Shown here one piece after another: positions 13,854-21,435 of a stretch of DNA of 22,978 nucleotides. The stretch comes from an uncultured Prevotella sp. Lineage in GTDB: Bacteria > Bacteroidota > Bacteroidia > Bacteroidales > Bacteroidaceae. Every line of letters starts with the position of its first letter. Position 1 is the first letter of the stretch. Location: contig URJQ01000034.1 in assembly GCA_900548195.1 (NCBI GenBank), positions 1-22,978 of the forward strand. The letters are read 5' to 3'. The notes beneath the pieces were generated by a model that saw only the letters and a program-made list of their open reading frames with translations, had not been told where the DNA came from and searched no databases. The position numbers were made by a program, and so were the translations under genes.

Positions 13854-16800
13854 TTATTTCAATACCTTCTTGCCATTGACGATAATCAGGCTCTTCTTTC
13901 CATTGCCAGCCTGACGACTGAGAGCGTCAGGAGAGAGACGCTGACCAGCGAGATTGTATATGCCTTGGCGTGGCTTTGCGCTGGAATCATGGATGGTGTC
14001 AATGCCAGTAGGGTCGTAAGAGGTGGTGATGGAGAGCGTAGGCATATTTGTGGCAGAGCCTTTGCCGTATATCTGTCCGCCCGCTACGCCGTTTGACATT
14101 ACGAAGATGATGTAATTCTGATTGGCATCCACCATCGCCTTCACTGCGTCGGTGGCATCCACTGTGCGTGTGGCGTCAGCGCGCTTGATGTCGCTGAGCG
14201 AAGCCACTTCGGTGCCTGTCTTGGCAGAAAGCTCTGGGATTTCGGCAAGAGAAGAGATACGAGAGGTGCCTACAGGCATATAGCAGATGTCGAGAGCGCG
14301 GTTGTCATATCTTCCGCCACAGTTGGCTGTAAAGGTATATTCCGCCTTTGTCACCTCCTCACCGGCAGGAATATTGAATGAAAACTGTGCATAAGCCTGC
14401 GCTGCCCATGAGGTGCTGCCCCAGTTGTTGTAGTAATGTGACTCAAGGTCGATGAATTTTCCAGCCTTGTTGCTGCCGCCCTGCACGCTTGCAGTATGGT
14501 CGAGTGTGGCTTCATAATGCTGTGTGGTGATGCCACCGCCACCGAATGTCTCGCCTTCTTTCTTCACGCGGAGCATACCATCGGTAAAGAGAGTGGAAGT
14601 CTCCCATTCCAGTCCCTCGCCAGGAGTGGCAGGATAGATGGTGAATGAGCCAGTGCCCTCAGTGATGTTTGCTGCATTCTTGAAGATAGGCAGTGCGTCG
14701 CCACGCTTGAATTGATGATTACTGAGGCGTGTCATGTCGATTTCGAGGTTGGCACCATCAGCTATGTTTACTGCTCCATTTACAGAAAGGCTATTGAGAA
14801 TGAGTGCGCCGTCCTTGCCTTCTGCTACAGGGATGACTACCTTACTACCGCTCTTGAGCGCCAGACCGCCGTTAGCTGTCAGCGTACTACCATCCACTTC
14901 CGTGTCGCCAGGACAGAGAGTAGCATCGCTATTTATGCTCACCTTACCAGTGATAGAGCCTGTTCCCATCAGTGTAGCGCCACTATTGATGGTCATTGCG
15001 CCCTTGCCGGAGTTCTTTCCGTTGATGATGAGCGTACCATCATTCACGGTAGTTGCGCCAGAGTAGGTGTTAGCACCAGTGAGACGCCACAGTCCTGTGC
15101 CCACCTTTATAATAGATGTGGTGCCGGTGTAGCTCTTGCCAGATGTAGCCCAGTCATTGATGATGCCGTGGAAAGTCTCGTCAGAATTGGCTCCACCGAT
15201 GGTCCAGGAGCATTTGAATCCCTTGGTCTTCTTACTTGAGCCTACGAGGTAGGTGCCTTTATCGCCAGACAATCCGCCGATATAGTTCTCTGTGTTGGTG
15301 CTCCATGCGCCCATCCATGTCTTGCCGGTGAGGTTGACGCGAAGCTTTGGGCTATTGAATTGTGACTCATTCATAAACAGCACGTTACTACCTTCTGATG
15401 GCACGCCGTTTACAGTGAGCTGTCCGTCGAAGTCAGCGAATGAAGAATTGACGTAATAGCGGAGGTATGGTATTACGAGAGTGAGGTTACCAGTGCCTGA
15501 GATTGCGCTTTTCAGTGTGCCGTGTGTAGGGCATTTGATGGTGGAAGTAGTGCCTTCCTCTACTACGATAGGGAAAGAGTGGGTCTGCTTGTCTTCTTTT
15601 TTGTAACCAAAGTTGAGCGTACCGCCACTCATCACTACCTTTTTACCCAATGATCCGAATATTTTGCTGGCATTTTCCACGTCCTTCAGGTAGAGCGTAC
15701 CGCCCTTGAGGATGGTGGAACCGGTATATCCGAAGAAATTATTTGCATCATTGATGACGAGCGTGCCGTTGCCGTCGAGGGTCAGACTGCCCGTTCCCTC
15801 GAAGTGTCCGTTGGCTGTCAGCGCGGCATTGGCATCGGTGATTTCGAGCGTAGAAGGCATGGTAAGCTTCGCTCCGCGGTCAGTAGCAGTGCTTTCACCA
15901 GTATATCTCAGTGTGCCGCCGTCGAGAATGAGGTTCTGAGGGTCAGCGATGGAAGCGCCGATAGGAGATGCTTCGCCGCCGTTGGCTATGCTATTGATTT
16001 CCAGAGTGCCTTCATGTATTACTGTAGCGCCCTTGTAAGCGTTGGTGTTGCACATGATGAGAGTGCCTTTTCCAGCCTTGTTGAGCGAAGCATTGCCATT
16101 GATAGCGGCTCCAAAGACAGAGATCTTGCCTTTGCCTGTGGCTACAACGCTCTCAGGAGAGATGTCGGAAGGGAGGTTGTAGTTGAGCACGTCGTCAGAA
16201 GTAAGGAGCAGTTTCTGTCCGTCCTTCACGTCTGTGGAATTGGTTACGTCAGGCACGTAGGAGTCAATATCCACGATGCTGCTCTCTAATTGTCGTGTGG
16301 AGAAAGCACCAGAGGTATAGTCAGAGTAGATGGTCTCGCCCTTGTCTTCTCCGAAAGCACGCACGCGGACGTCATAGAGAGTAGCTTGCTCAAGGTCGGT
16401 GATGGTGTATGATGTGGCATCAGCTTGGGTGCGTCCCGCTTCTTTCCATTCGCCTCCGTTGGATTTCACCTCGATGATAAATCCCTTCTCGCCGTAGGTG
16501 TAGTCACGCCATGAGATGGTGATGGTCGAAGTGGTGGCTTTGCTTAGCGCGAGATTGATAGGCTGGCGCAGGAACACCTGCCTGTCGTCTGCAGAAATGG
16601 AGTTGATATAGTTCTCGATGTTGAGGTATCCATTTGCAGCCACTTCGCAGGCATCGTCCTTGTTGGGGTTTGTGCCGTTGGCTTTCTCCCATTCGTCCGG
16701 CATTCCGTCACCGTCAGAGTCGATGATGGCATTGCCTTTCCACCATGCCCAGTCGTTTGGACTGCCGATAGGAAGGCTTGTCTCGTAGGTGATTATCTTG

Positions 16801-17873
16801 CCCTTCTTGCCGAAGGAGAGCAGTTCCTCTATCATGTAGCAGTCAGCCTGGTCACGATAAGGGAGGCTTGCGCCCACTGTAGGTATGTTTTTCTCTATCA
16901 GTTGGTTGCCAGGGTAGAGGTCGAGCTTGGGGTAATCGTATGGTGTATCCACGCGTGTGGCAGCGCTGTAATTGGTGATGAGGCTTGGATTCAGCACGCC
17001 GTCAAGGTTTTTGTCCTGCCAGTTGTCGTTGCCGTAGCAGTTGAATTTCTCGTTGGCACCGCCGAATGCTTCCCCGCCTTTCGCCGGACCGTTGATGAAG
17101 AGGTTTGACTCTATGTTGCAGTAAGACGTGCCTTCAGAGTCACCTCCCATGATGTAACATCCGTTTTGCCAGTTATATACCACGTTGTTGGCATACTGGT
17201 TTGTGCCCTTTATCTTGTTGTTTCGGGTGGAATTGTCGCAATAGAAGTTTCTGTAGAGCGTGATATGATCAGCCTGCATCAGTCCGCCAGCGGAGTGGGG
17301 GAGCAGACCTTGTCCGAAGATACAGTTCTGCAGGGTGATGTCGCCCAGCGTTCCCTTGTTGTCGGAATTGATGGAGAAGGTCTCGTCCAGACCCCAAGAG
17401 AATGAACAGTGGTCGAATATCATGTTGGTGCCGTTGGCTATTCCGGCGCAGTCCTTTCCGTTGTCGCCACTGCGTCCCATTCTCACTCTGAGGTATCGGC
17501 AGATGATGTTGTTGGCACCAGAGAAGCTTACGCCGTTGCCATAGACCGTGATGCCCTCTCCAGGTGCCGTCTGTCCGGCAATGTAGAGGTTGCTCTTGAA
17601 TGTCATTCTGCTCTTGATATTGATGACACCGCTCACATCGAACACCACGATGCGGTTGCTCTGCGACACTGCATCGCGCAATGACCCAGCGCCAGAGTCA
17701 TTGAGGTTGGTGACGTGATAGACGGTGGGAGATGAAGAAGCACGCGCTCCCTTGGCGTATCTTCCCCATCCTGCCGCTTCAGGAAAAGCAAGCTGCTGGG
17801 CTGAAACGGTGGTGATGCCGGCAATGATGGTGGCTGCCAGCACTGGGATTCTCAAGTAGTTTTTCTTGATCAT
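13854..17873 (-). CDS. Secreted multidomain pectate-lyase-like protein (PL1-type) with FN3, beta-strand repeats and DNRLRE domain
   Basis: A 1339-residue exported protein. The signal peptide ends TVSA-QQ (1-25). A right-handed beta-helix of the Bacteroidetes PL1 pectate-lyase type (about 28-385) contains VTNLNDSGAGSLRDAV, IVVFDVSGVINIKS, IAGQTAPGEGI and FDHCSFSWGLDE (153-164). It is followed by DSDGDGMPDEWE (385-396), the calcium-type loop usual in these enzymes, a fibronectin-III domain (about 435-527), and a long array of autotransporter-associated beta-strand repeats (about 570-1090; for example RLTGANTYSGATTVNDGTL). A DNRLRE/CBM96-like domain (about 1155-1300) and a Bacteroidales tail (GIYNLAGQRLSPDALSR ... 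IIVNGKKVLK) close it. It would cleave pectic polymers outside the cell, supplying SusCD. Exact substrate and catalytic residues are not certain. It is transcribed alone, convergent with susCD-hepT-mntA. Confidence 0.85.
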   Translation of the reverse strand: MIKKNYLRIPVLAATIIAGITTVSAQQLAFPEAAGWGRYAKGARASSSPTVYHVTNLNDSGAGSLRDAVSQSNRIVVFDVSGVINIKSRMTFKSNLYIAGQTAPGEGITVYGNGVSFSGANNIICRYLRVRMGRSGDNGKDCAGIANGTNMIFDHCSFSWGLDETFSINSDNKGTLGDITLQNCIFGQGLLPHSAGGLMQADHITLYRNFYCDNSTRNNKIKGTNQYANNVVYNWQNGCYIMGGDSEGTSYCNIESNLFINGPAKGGEAFGGANEKFNCYGNDNWQDKNLDGVLNPSLITNYSAATRVDTPYDYPKLDLYPGNQLIEKNIPTVGASLPYRDQADCYMIEELLSFGKKGKIITYETSLPIGSPNDWAWWKGNAIIDSDGDGMPDEWEKANGTNPNKDDACEVAANGYLNIENYINSISADDRQVFLRQPINLALSKATTSTITISWRDYTYGEKGFIIEVKSNGGEWKEAGRTQADATSYTITDLEQATLYDVRVRAFGEDKGETIYSDYTSGAFSTRQLESSIVDIDSYVPDVTNSTDVKDGQKLLLTSDDVLNYNLPSDISPESVVATGKGKISVFGAAINGNASLNKAGKGTLIMCNTNAYKGATVIHEGTLEINSIANGGEASPIGASIADPQNLILDGGTLRYTGESTATDRGAKLTMPSTLEITDANAALTANGHFEGTGSLTLDGNGTLVINDANNFFGYTGSTILKGGTLYLKDVENASKIFGSLGKKVVMSGGTLNFGYKKEDKQTHSFPIVVEEGTTSTIKCPTHGTLKSAISGTGNLTLVIPYLRYYVNSSFADFDGQLTVNGVPSEGSNVLFMNESQFNSPKLRVNLTGKTWMGAWSTNTENYIGGLSGDKGTYLVGSSKKTKGFKCSWTIGGANSDETFHGIINDWATSGKSYTGTTSIIKVGTGLWRLTGANTYSGATTVNDGTLIINGKNSGKGAMTINSGATLMGTGSITGKVSINSDATLCPGDTEVDGSTLTANGGLALKSGSKVVIPVAEGKDGALILNSLSVNGAVNIADGANLEIDMTRLSNHQFKRGDALPIFKNAANITEGTGSFTIYPATPGEGLEWETSTLFTDGMLRVKKEGETFGGGGITTQHYEATLDHTASVQGGSNKAGKFIDLESHYYNNWGSTSWAAQAYAQFSFNIPAGEEVTKAEYTFTANCGGRYDNRALDICYMPVGTSRISSLAEIPELSAKTGTEVASLSDIKRADATRTVDATDAVKAMVDANQNYIIFVMSNGVAGGQIYGKGSATNMPTLSITTSYDPTGIDTIHDSSAKPRQGIYNLAGQRLSPDALSRQAGNGKKSLIIVNGKKVLK

Positions 17874-17999
17874 TGTTGTTAGTATTTTATTAAAAAATCG
17901 TCGTAGTAGGAATATATTAGGTCCTTGGACTTTCTTTTTGTTGGTTTGTGAAATGGAAAAATATCGTCAGTAGTAATGGGTATCACACCATTCAGTATG

Positions 18000-18007
18000 C
18001 AAAAGTA
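18000..18007 (-). promoter_or_regulatory. -7 element for the pectate-lyase gene
   Basis: On the minus strand TACTTTTG (18007-18000) matches TAnnTTTG. No good TTTG lies 19-21 bp upstream. The leader to the ATG would be about 120 nt. The weak -33 box resembles the situation at susC, which would suit activation by a regulator encoded elsewhere. Confidence 0.45.
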
Positions 18008-18077
18008 ATTATAAAATAGGAGAAAAACGTGAAAATCGTCTTTTTTTTTCTTCTTTATTGTGAAAAAATATTGTATT

Positions 18078-18110
18078 ATTGCCTTTTGTCAGAGGAAATA
18101 TGTAATTTTG
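18078..18110 (+). promoter_or_regulatory. Promoter of rpoN
   Basis: TAATTTTG (18103-18110) matches the -7 element. ATTG (18078-18081) gives a 21-bp spacer and a weak -33 box. It is divergent from the pectate-lyase promoter in a 261-bp AT-rich gap and about 25 bp from the rpoN ATG. Confidence 0.5.
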
Positions 18111-18134
18111 CATTGTTAATAATAGACTCCATAT

Positions 18135-19721
18135 ATGGCACTCAATAATACTCTAACTCAAGAACAGGAACTCGTACAGAGACAACAGCAACTACTCACC
18201 GCACAGCAGATACTGCAGGTGAAGCTGCTGGAGATGCCGTTGACCCAGCTCGAAGAGAAGGTGAAGGAGGAACTTATAGTCAATCCAGCTCTCGAAAAAG
18301 ATATGCCTGAGGACGCTGAATCCGACGTGAGGACGGCGGAAGGGGACGTCAATGGCAGCACGGATTATGGCGATGAGGCTTACTCTGGCGAAGACAATGC
18401 ACACGAACACGACGCTGATGACTATGATGCTGAAAACGAAAGATACGAGAAGCAGAGCGAGAGAGAGGACCGCGACCAGGCTCTCGACGACGCTCTCGAC
18501 AGCATTGACTCTGACGATAGACTCGTGACTGACTACCGACAGAAGAGCAATAACGCTCCGGCTTCATCCGAACAGGAAGAGATGGTATATGGAGATACCA
18601 CCTCTTTCCGCGATCACCTCATGGAACAGGTGGCTGAAGAGGAGCTGACTGAGACACAGCGCACCGTAGTGGAGTACCTCATTGGAATGCTCGATGACGA
18701 CGGACTGCTGCGCACTGACCTCAGCATCATCTGTGATAACCTCGCCATTTATTATTATCTCGATGTCGATATCCATAGCGTCGAGAAGGCTTTGCAGATA
18801 CTTCAGAGCTTCGACCCTGCAGGAGTGGGCGCCAGAAACCTGCAGGAATGCCTACTGCTGCAGATAGATAGGAGAGAAGACTCTGTCATGACTCGGTATA
18901 TGCGTAAGGTGATAAAGAAATACTATGACGATTTCACCAAGAAACATTGGGAAAAACTCAGTCAGTATCTGCACATACCGGAGCAGGATATGGAGGATGT
19001 CATCGCCGAACTGCGAAAGCTCAATCCCCGTCCGGGTGCCTCTCTGGGCGAGACTATGGGCAGAAGCGTCAATCAGGTAACGCCCGATTTCATCATAGAC
19101 AGTTCGGTCGATGGACGCATTTCCTTCTCTCTCAACAGCGGAGACCTCCCTCGTCTGCACGTATCACCTGACTATGAGGAGATGCTCCGCGGCTATCAGA
19201 TGAATTCAAAGTCGCTCTCCAGGTCGGAGAAAAGTGCGCTGCTATTCTACAAAGAAAAGATAGAAAGCGCCAAAGGATACATCGATGCCATAGAGAAAAG
19301 GCAGAAGACCATGTCTGCCACGATGAAGGCTATCATCGACATACAGCATCGATACTTCCTCGATGGTGACGAAGCAGACCTCGTTCCGATGACGGAGAAG
19401 GACGTGGCAGAGCGCATCGGAATGGATATATCCACCGTATCACGCGTCTGCAGGTCGAAATATGCGGAGACACCGTGGGGCATATTCCGCCTCAGGCATT
19501 TCTTCTCATCGGGCTATAGCGTGGATGGAGAAAACGAAATGTCAAACCGCCGCATCAAGGCAGCGCTGCTCGAAATCATCAAGCACGAAGACAAGAAACG
19601 CCCACTGAGCGATGATAGCATAGCCAAAGCCCTCAAAGAGCAAGGCTTCCCAATAGCCCGCCGCACCGTGGCAAAGTATCGTGACGCACTGAAGATACCA
19701 GTAGCACGCCTCCGTCGCTAA
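18135..19721 (+). CDS. rpoN: RNA polymerase sigma-54 factor
   Basis: The alternative sigma factor that directs polymerase to -24/-12 promoters and needs an AAA+ activator. A glutamine/leucine-rich activator-interacting region (1-55, QEQELVQRQQQLLTAQQILQ) is followed by an acidic linker (about 56-150). The core-binding domain (about 155-350) includes LQSFDPAGVGARNLQECLLLQ and LNPRPGA. The DNA-binding region includes a helix-turn-helix (about 410-440, TEKDVAERIGMDISTVSRVC). The RpoN box ARRTVAKYRD lies at 508-517. The 528-residue length is slightly above average because of the long acidic linker. It heads a same-strand run with the PAP2-like gene, purE and ispG. No activator gene is in the window, so its targets cannot be told from here. 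Confidence 0.97.
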   Translation: MALNNTLTQEQELVQRQQQLLTAQQILQVKLLEMPLTQLEEKVKEELIVNPALEKDMPEDAESDVRTAEGDVNGSTDYGDEAYSGEDNAHEHDADDYDAENERYEKQSEREDRDQALDDALDSIDSDDRLVTDYRQKSNNAPASSEQEEMVYGDTTSFRDHLMEQVAEEELTETQRTVVEYLIGMLDDDGLLRTDLSIICDNLAIYYYLDVDIHSVEKALQILQSFDPAGVGARNLQECLLLQIDRREDSVMTRYMRKVIKKYYDDFTKKHWEKLSQYLHIPEQDMEDVIAELRKLNPRPGASLGETMGRSVNQVTPDFIIDSSVDGRISFSLNSGDLPRLHVSPDYEEMLRGYQMNSKSLSRSEKSALLFYKEKIESAKGYIDAIEKRQKTMSATMKAIIDIQHRYFLDGDEADLVPMTEKDVAERIGMDISTVSRVCRSKYAETPWGIFRLRHFFSSGYSVDGENEMSNRRIKAALLEIIKHEDKKRPLSDDSIAKALKEQGFPIARRTVAKYRDALKIPVARLRR

Positions 19722-19750
19722 TCCAAAGGAAGAGAGCAGCAAGGGTCCGC

Positions 19751-19879
19751 CACTGTGTCGGGCGCGTTACCGCCCGATATTTGCAGGATGTAGCAACGGC
19801 GTCAGCCATTCTTCATTCTTCATTCATCATTCTTCATTTGAGAAGAGCCCCTGTGTCGGGCGCGTTACCGCCCGATATT
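19751..19879. repeat. Composite repeat: two CTGTG-led hairpins around a CAACGGCGTCAGC tag and 7-bp array (copy D)
   Basis: The hairpin CTGTG + TCGGGCG-CGTTAC-CGCCCGA occurs twice (19753-19777 and 19851-19875). Between them lie CAACGGCGTCAGC (19794-19806) and heptads CATTCTT, CATTCTT, CATTCAT, CATTCTT (19807-19834). It fills the rpoN to PAP2 spacer. A near copy lies after the PAP2 gene. Confidence 0.85.
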
Positions 19880-19901
19880 CATAGAAAGAAATAAAAAAGA
19901 A

Positions 19902-20582
19902 ATGAGCGAAGTAACCATCATATCCCAGCCAGAAGGCAAAGCAAAGAGGAAGCCCGCACAGCGAATAGAGCGAGCTTCCATAGTCACCTCGCGCCTTGTC
20001 AGCATCGTCTTCACTCCGTTCTATCTGCCATTGGTGAGCACAGTGTTGCTCTTCATGTTCAGTTATCTCTCTATACTTCCTTGGCAATACAAGACCTTTA
20101 TCTTCGTGATGGTGTATCTATTTACCATCTTCATCCCAACGATGCTGATACATCTCTACCGTCGTTATCAGGGATGGTCTATGCTCAGGCTCATCAGTAG
20201 GGAAGGACGTATGGTGCCATACATCATCTCCATCACCAGTTACTTCATGTGTTTCTATCTGATGAGGATATTCCATTTCCCTCATTTCCTCTGTATCATC
20301 ATCCTCGCGGCGCTCTTTATGCAGATAATATGTGCCTTCACCAATATCTGGTTCAAGGTTTCCACACACACGGCAGCCATAGGAGGCATCACAGGAGGCA
20401 TCCTCGCATACGCTGAAATCTTTGGTTTCAACCCCCTAAAGTGGCTATGTCTCTGTCTGATAGTAGGCGGATTAGTAGGCACTGGCAGAATGATTCTCCG
20501 CCAGCATTCCCTCCATCAGGTGGTCTATGGATTCCTGATTGGCGCCTTTATCTCTTTCGCCGTCATCTATATGGTGAAATAA
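19902..20582 (+). CDS. PAP2-like integral membrane protein with degenerate phosphatase motifs
   Basis: A 226-residue protein with about five to six hydrophobic helices after a basic N-terminus. The C-terminal half resembles type 2 phosphatidic acid phosphatases: FKVSTHTAAIGG (151-162) is at the PSGH position and GRMILRQHSLHQVVYG (195-210) at SRxxxxxHxxxD. R196 and H202 are kept, but the terminal aspartate is Q206 and the PSGH motif is STHT. REGRMVPY (100-107) is a poor match to KxxxxxxRP. It may therefore be an inactive or divergent family member. It lies between rpoN and purE on the same strand, separated from both by composite repeats. Function unknown. Confidence 0.7.
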   Translation: MSEVTIISQPEGKAKRKPAQRIERASIVTSRLVSIVFTPFYLPLVSTVLLFMFSYLSILPWQYKTFIFVMVYLFTIFIPTMLIHLYRRYQGWSMLRLISREGRMVPYIISITSYFMCFYLMRIFHFPHFLCIIILAALFMQIICAFTNIWFKVSTHTAAIGGITGGILAYAEIFGFNPLKWLCLCLIVGGLVGTGRMILRQHSLHQVVYGFLIGAFISFAVIYMVK

Positions 20583-20586
20583 ATAA

Positions 20587-20688
20587 ATGAAGAAAGAAGG
20601 AGTCGCAACCGCGTCAGCCATTCTTCATTCTTCATTCCTCATTCTTCATTAAAAAAAGAGCCCCTGTGTCCGCCGCGTCACTGGCGGA
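20587..20688. repeat. Composite repeat: CAACCGCGTCAGC tag, 7-bp array and CTGTG-led hairpin (copy E)
   Basis: ATGAAGAAAGAAGG (20587-20600, a partial opposite arm) precedes CAACCGCGTCAGC (20606-20618), heptads CATTCTT, CATTCTT, CATTCCT, CATTCTT (20619-20646), then CTGTG with hairpin TCCGCCG-CGTCAC-TGGCGGA (20669-20688). Compared with copy D the stem sequence has changed on both sides so that pairing is kept. Confidence 0.85.
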
Positions 20689-20734
20689 TATAACCAAAAT
20701 ATAACAAACAAATAAATAAAAAACCCTACCACAA

Positions 20735-21241
20735 ATGACACCAAAAGTAAGCATCATCATGGGCAGCACCAGCGACCTGCCTGTAATGGAGAAGGCTATC
20801 ACCTTCCTCAACGACCAGAAGATTCCATTCGAAGTCAACGCTCTCTCAGCCCACCGCACACCTGAAGCAGTGGAGAAATTCGCAAGAGGAGCTGAAGACA
20901 GAGGCATTCGTGTCATCATTGCAGCAGCTGGAATGGCAGCGGCACTCCCAGGTGTCATTGCTGCTAACACCACCCTACCTGTCATTGGCGTGCCTATCAA
21001 GGGTATGCTCGACGGTCTCGACGCCATGATGTCCATCATTCAGATGCCTCCTGGCATTCCTGTTGCCACTGTAGGTGTCAATGCTTCAATGAATGCAGCT
21101 ATCCTTGCCATCGAGATTCTCGCCCTTTCTGACCCAGAAGTGGCTGCAAGAATGAAGGACTACAAGGCACATCTCGACCAGAAAATCGAAAAGGCTAACA
21201 AGGAACTCTCACAGATCAAGTACGAATATAAGACCAATTAA
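20735..21241 (+). CDS. purE: N5-carboxyaminoimidazole ribonucleotide mutase (PurE)
   Basis: Purine synthesis enzyme that rearranges N5-CAIR to CAIR in the cytoplasm, as a homo-octamer in class I enzymes. The 168-residue length is normal. Motifs present: IIMGSTSDLPVM (7-18) with the phosphate-binding Ser/Asp, LSAHRTPE (37-44) with H40, and AAGMAAALPGVIAANTTLPVIGVP (64-87). The more common GxAAHLPG histidine is replaced by alanine. No purK lies in the window. The CDS is flanked by repeats E and F rather than by promoters I can recognise. Confidence 0.96.
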   Translation: MTPKVSIIMGSTSDLPVMEKAITFLNDQKIPFEVNALSAHRTPEAVEKFARGAEDRGIRVIIAAAGMAAALPGVIAANTTLPVIGVPIKGMLDGLDAMMSIIQMPPGIPVATVGVNASMNAAILAIEILALSDPEVAARMKDYKAHLDQKIEKANKELSQIKYEYKTN

Positions 21242-21246
21242 ATAAA

Positions 21247-21425
21247 AATGAAGGATGAAGAATGAAGAATGAAGAATGCGAGTATGCCGTGCTTCATGCG
21301 TCATTCCCGTTCTTCATTAAAGAAGACCAACTGCGTCAGCGCGATTTTTCACTTTTCACTTTTCACTTTTCACTAAAAAAGAGTAACTCCTATTCTTCAT
21401 TCTTCATTTTTCATTCTTCATTTTA
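21247..21425. repeat. Double 7-bp array (AATGAAG / TTTTCAC / CATTCTT) with CAACTGCGTCAGC tag (copy F)
   Basis: AATGAAG, GATGAAG, AATGAAG, AATGAAG (21247-21274) begin six bases after the purE stop. CAACTGCGTCAGC (21328-21340) precedes four identical TTTTCAC units (21346-21373). Then TATTCTT, CATTCTT, CATTTTT, CATTCTT (21391-21418) run in phase to just before ispG. The first array is the reverse complement type of the last, so a large hairpin between purE and ispG is possible. Confidence 0.85.
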
Positions 21426-21435
21426 AAAAACGACC

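Noticed and set aside
18008..18134. Sigma-54 (-24/-12) promoter near rpoN
   Set aside because: I saw no convincing TGGCAC-N5-TTGC pattern in this gap. A primary-sigma -7 element explains the start better. A matrix scan would be needed to exclude weak sites elsewhere.
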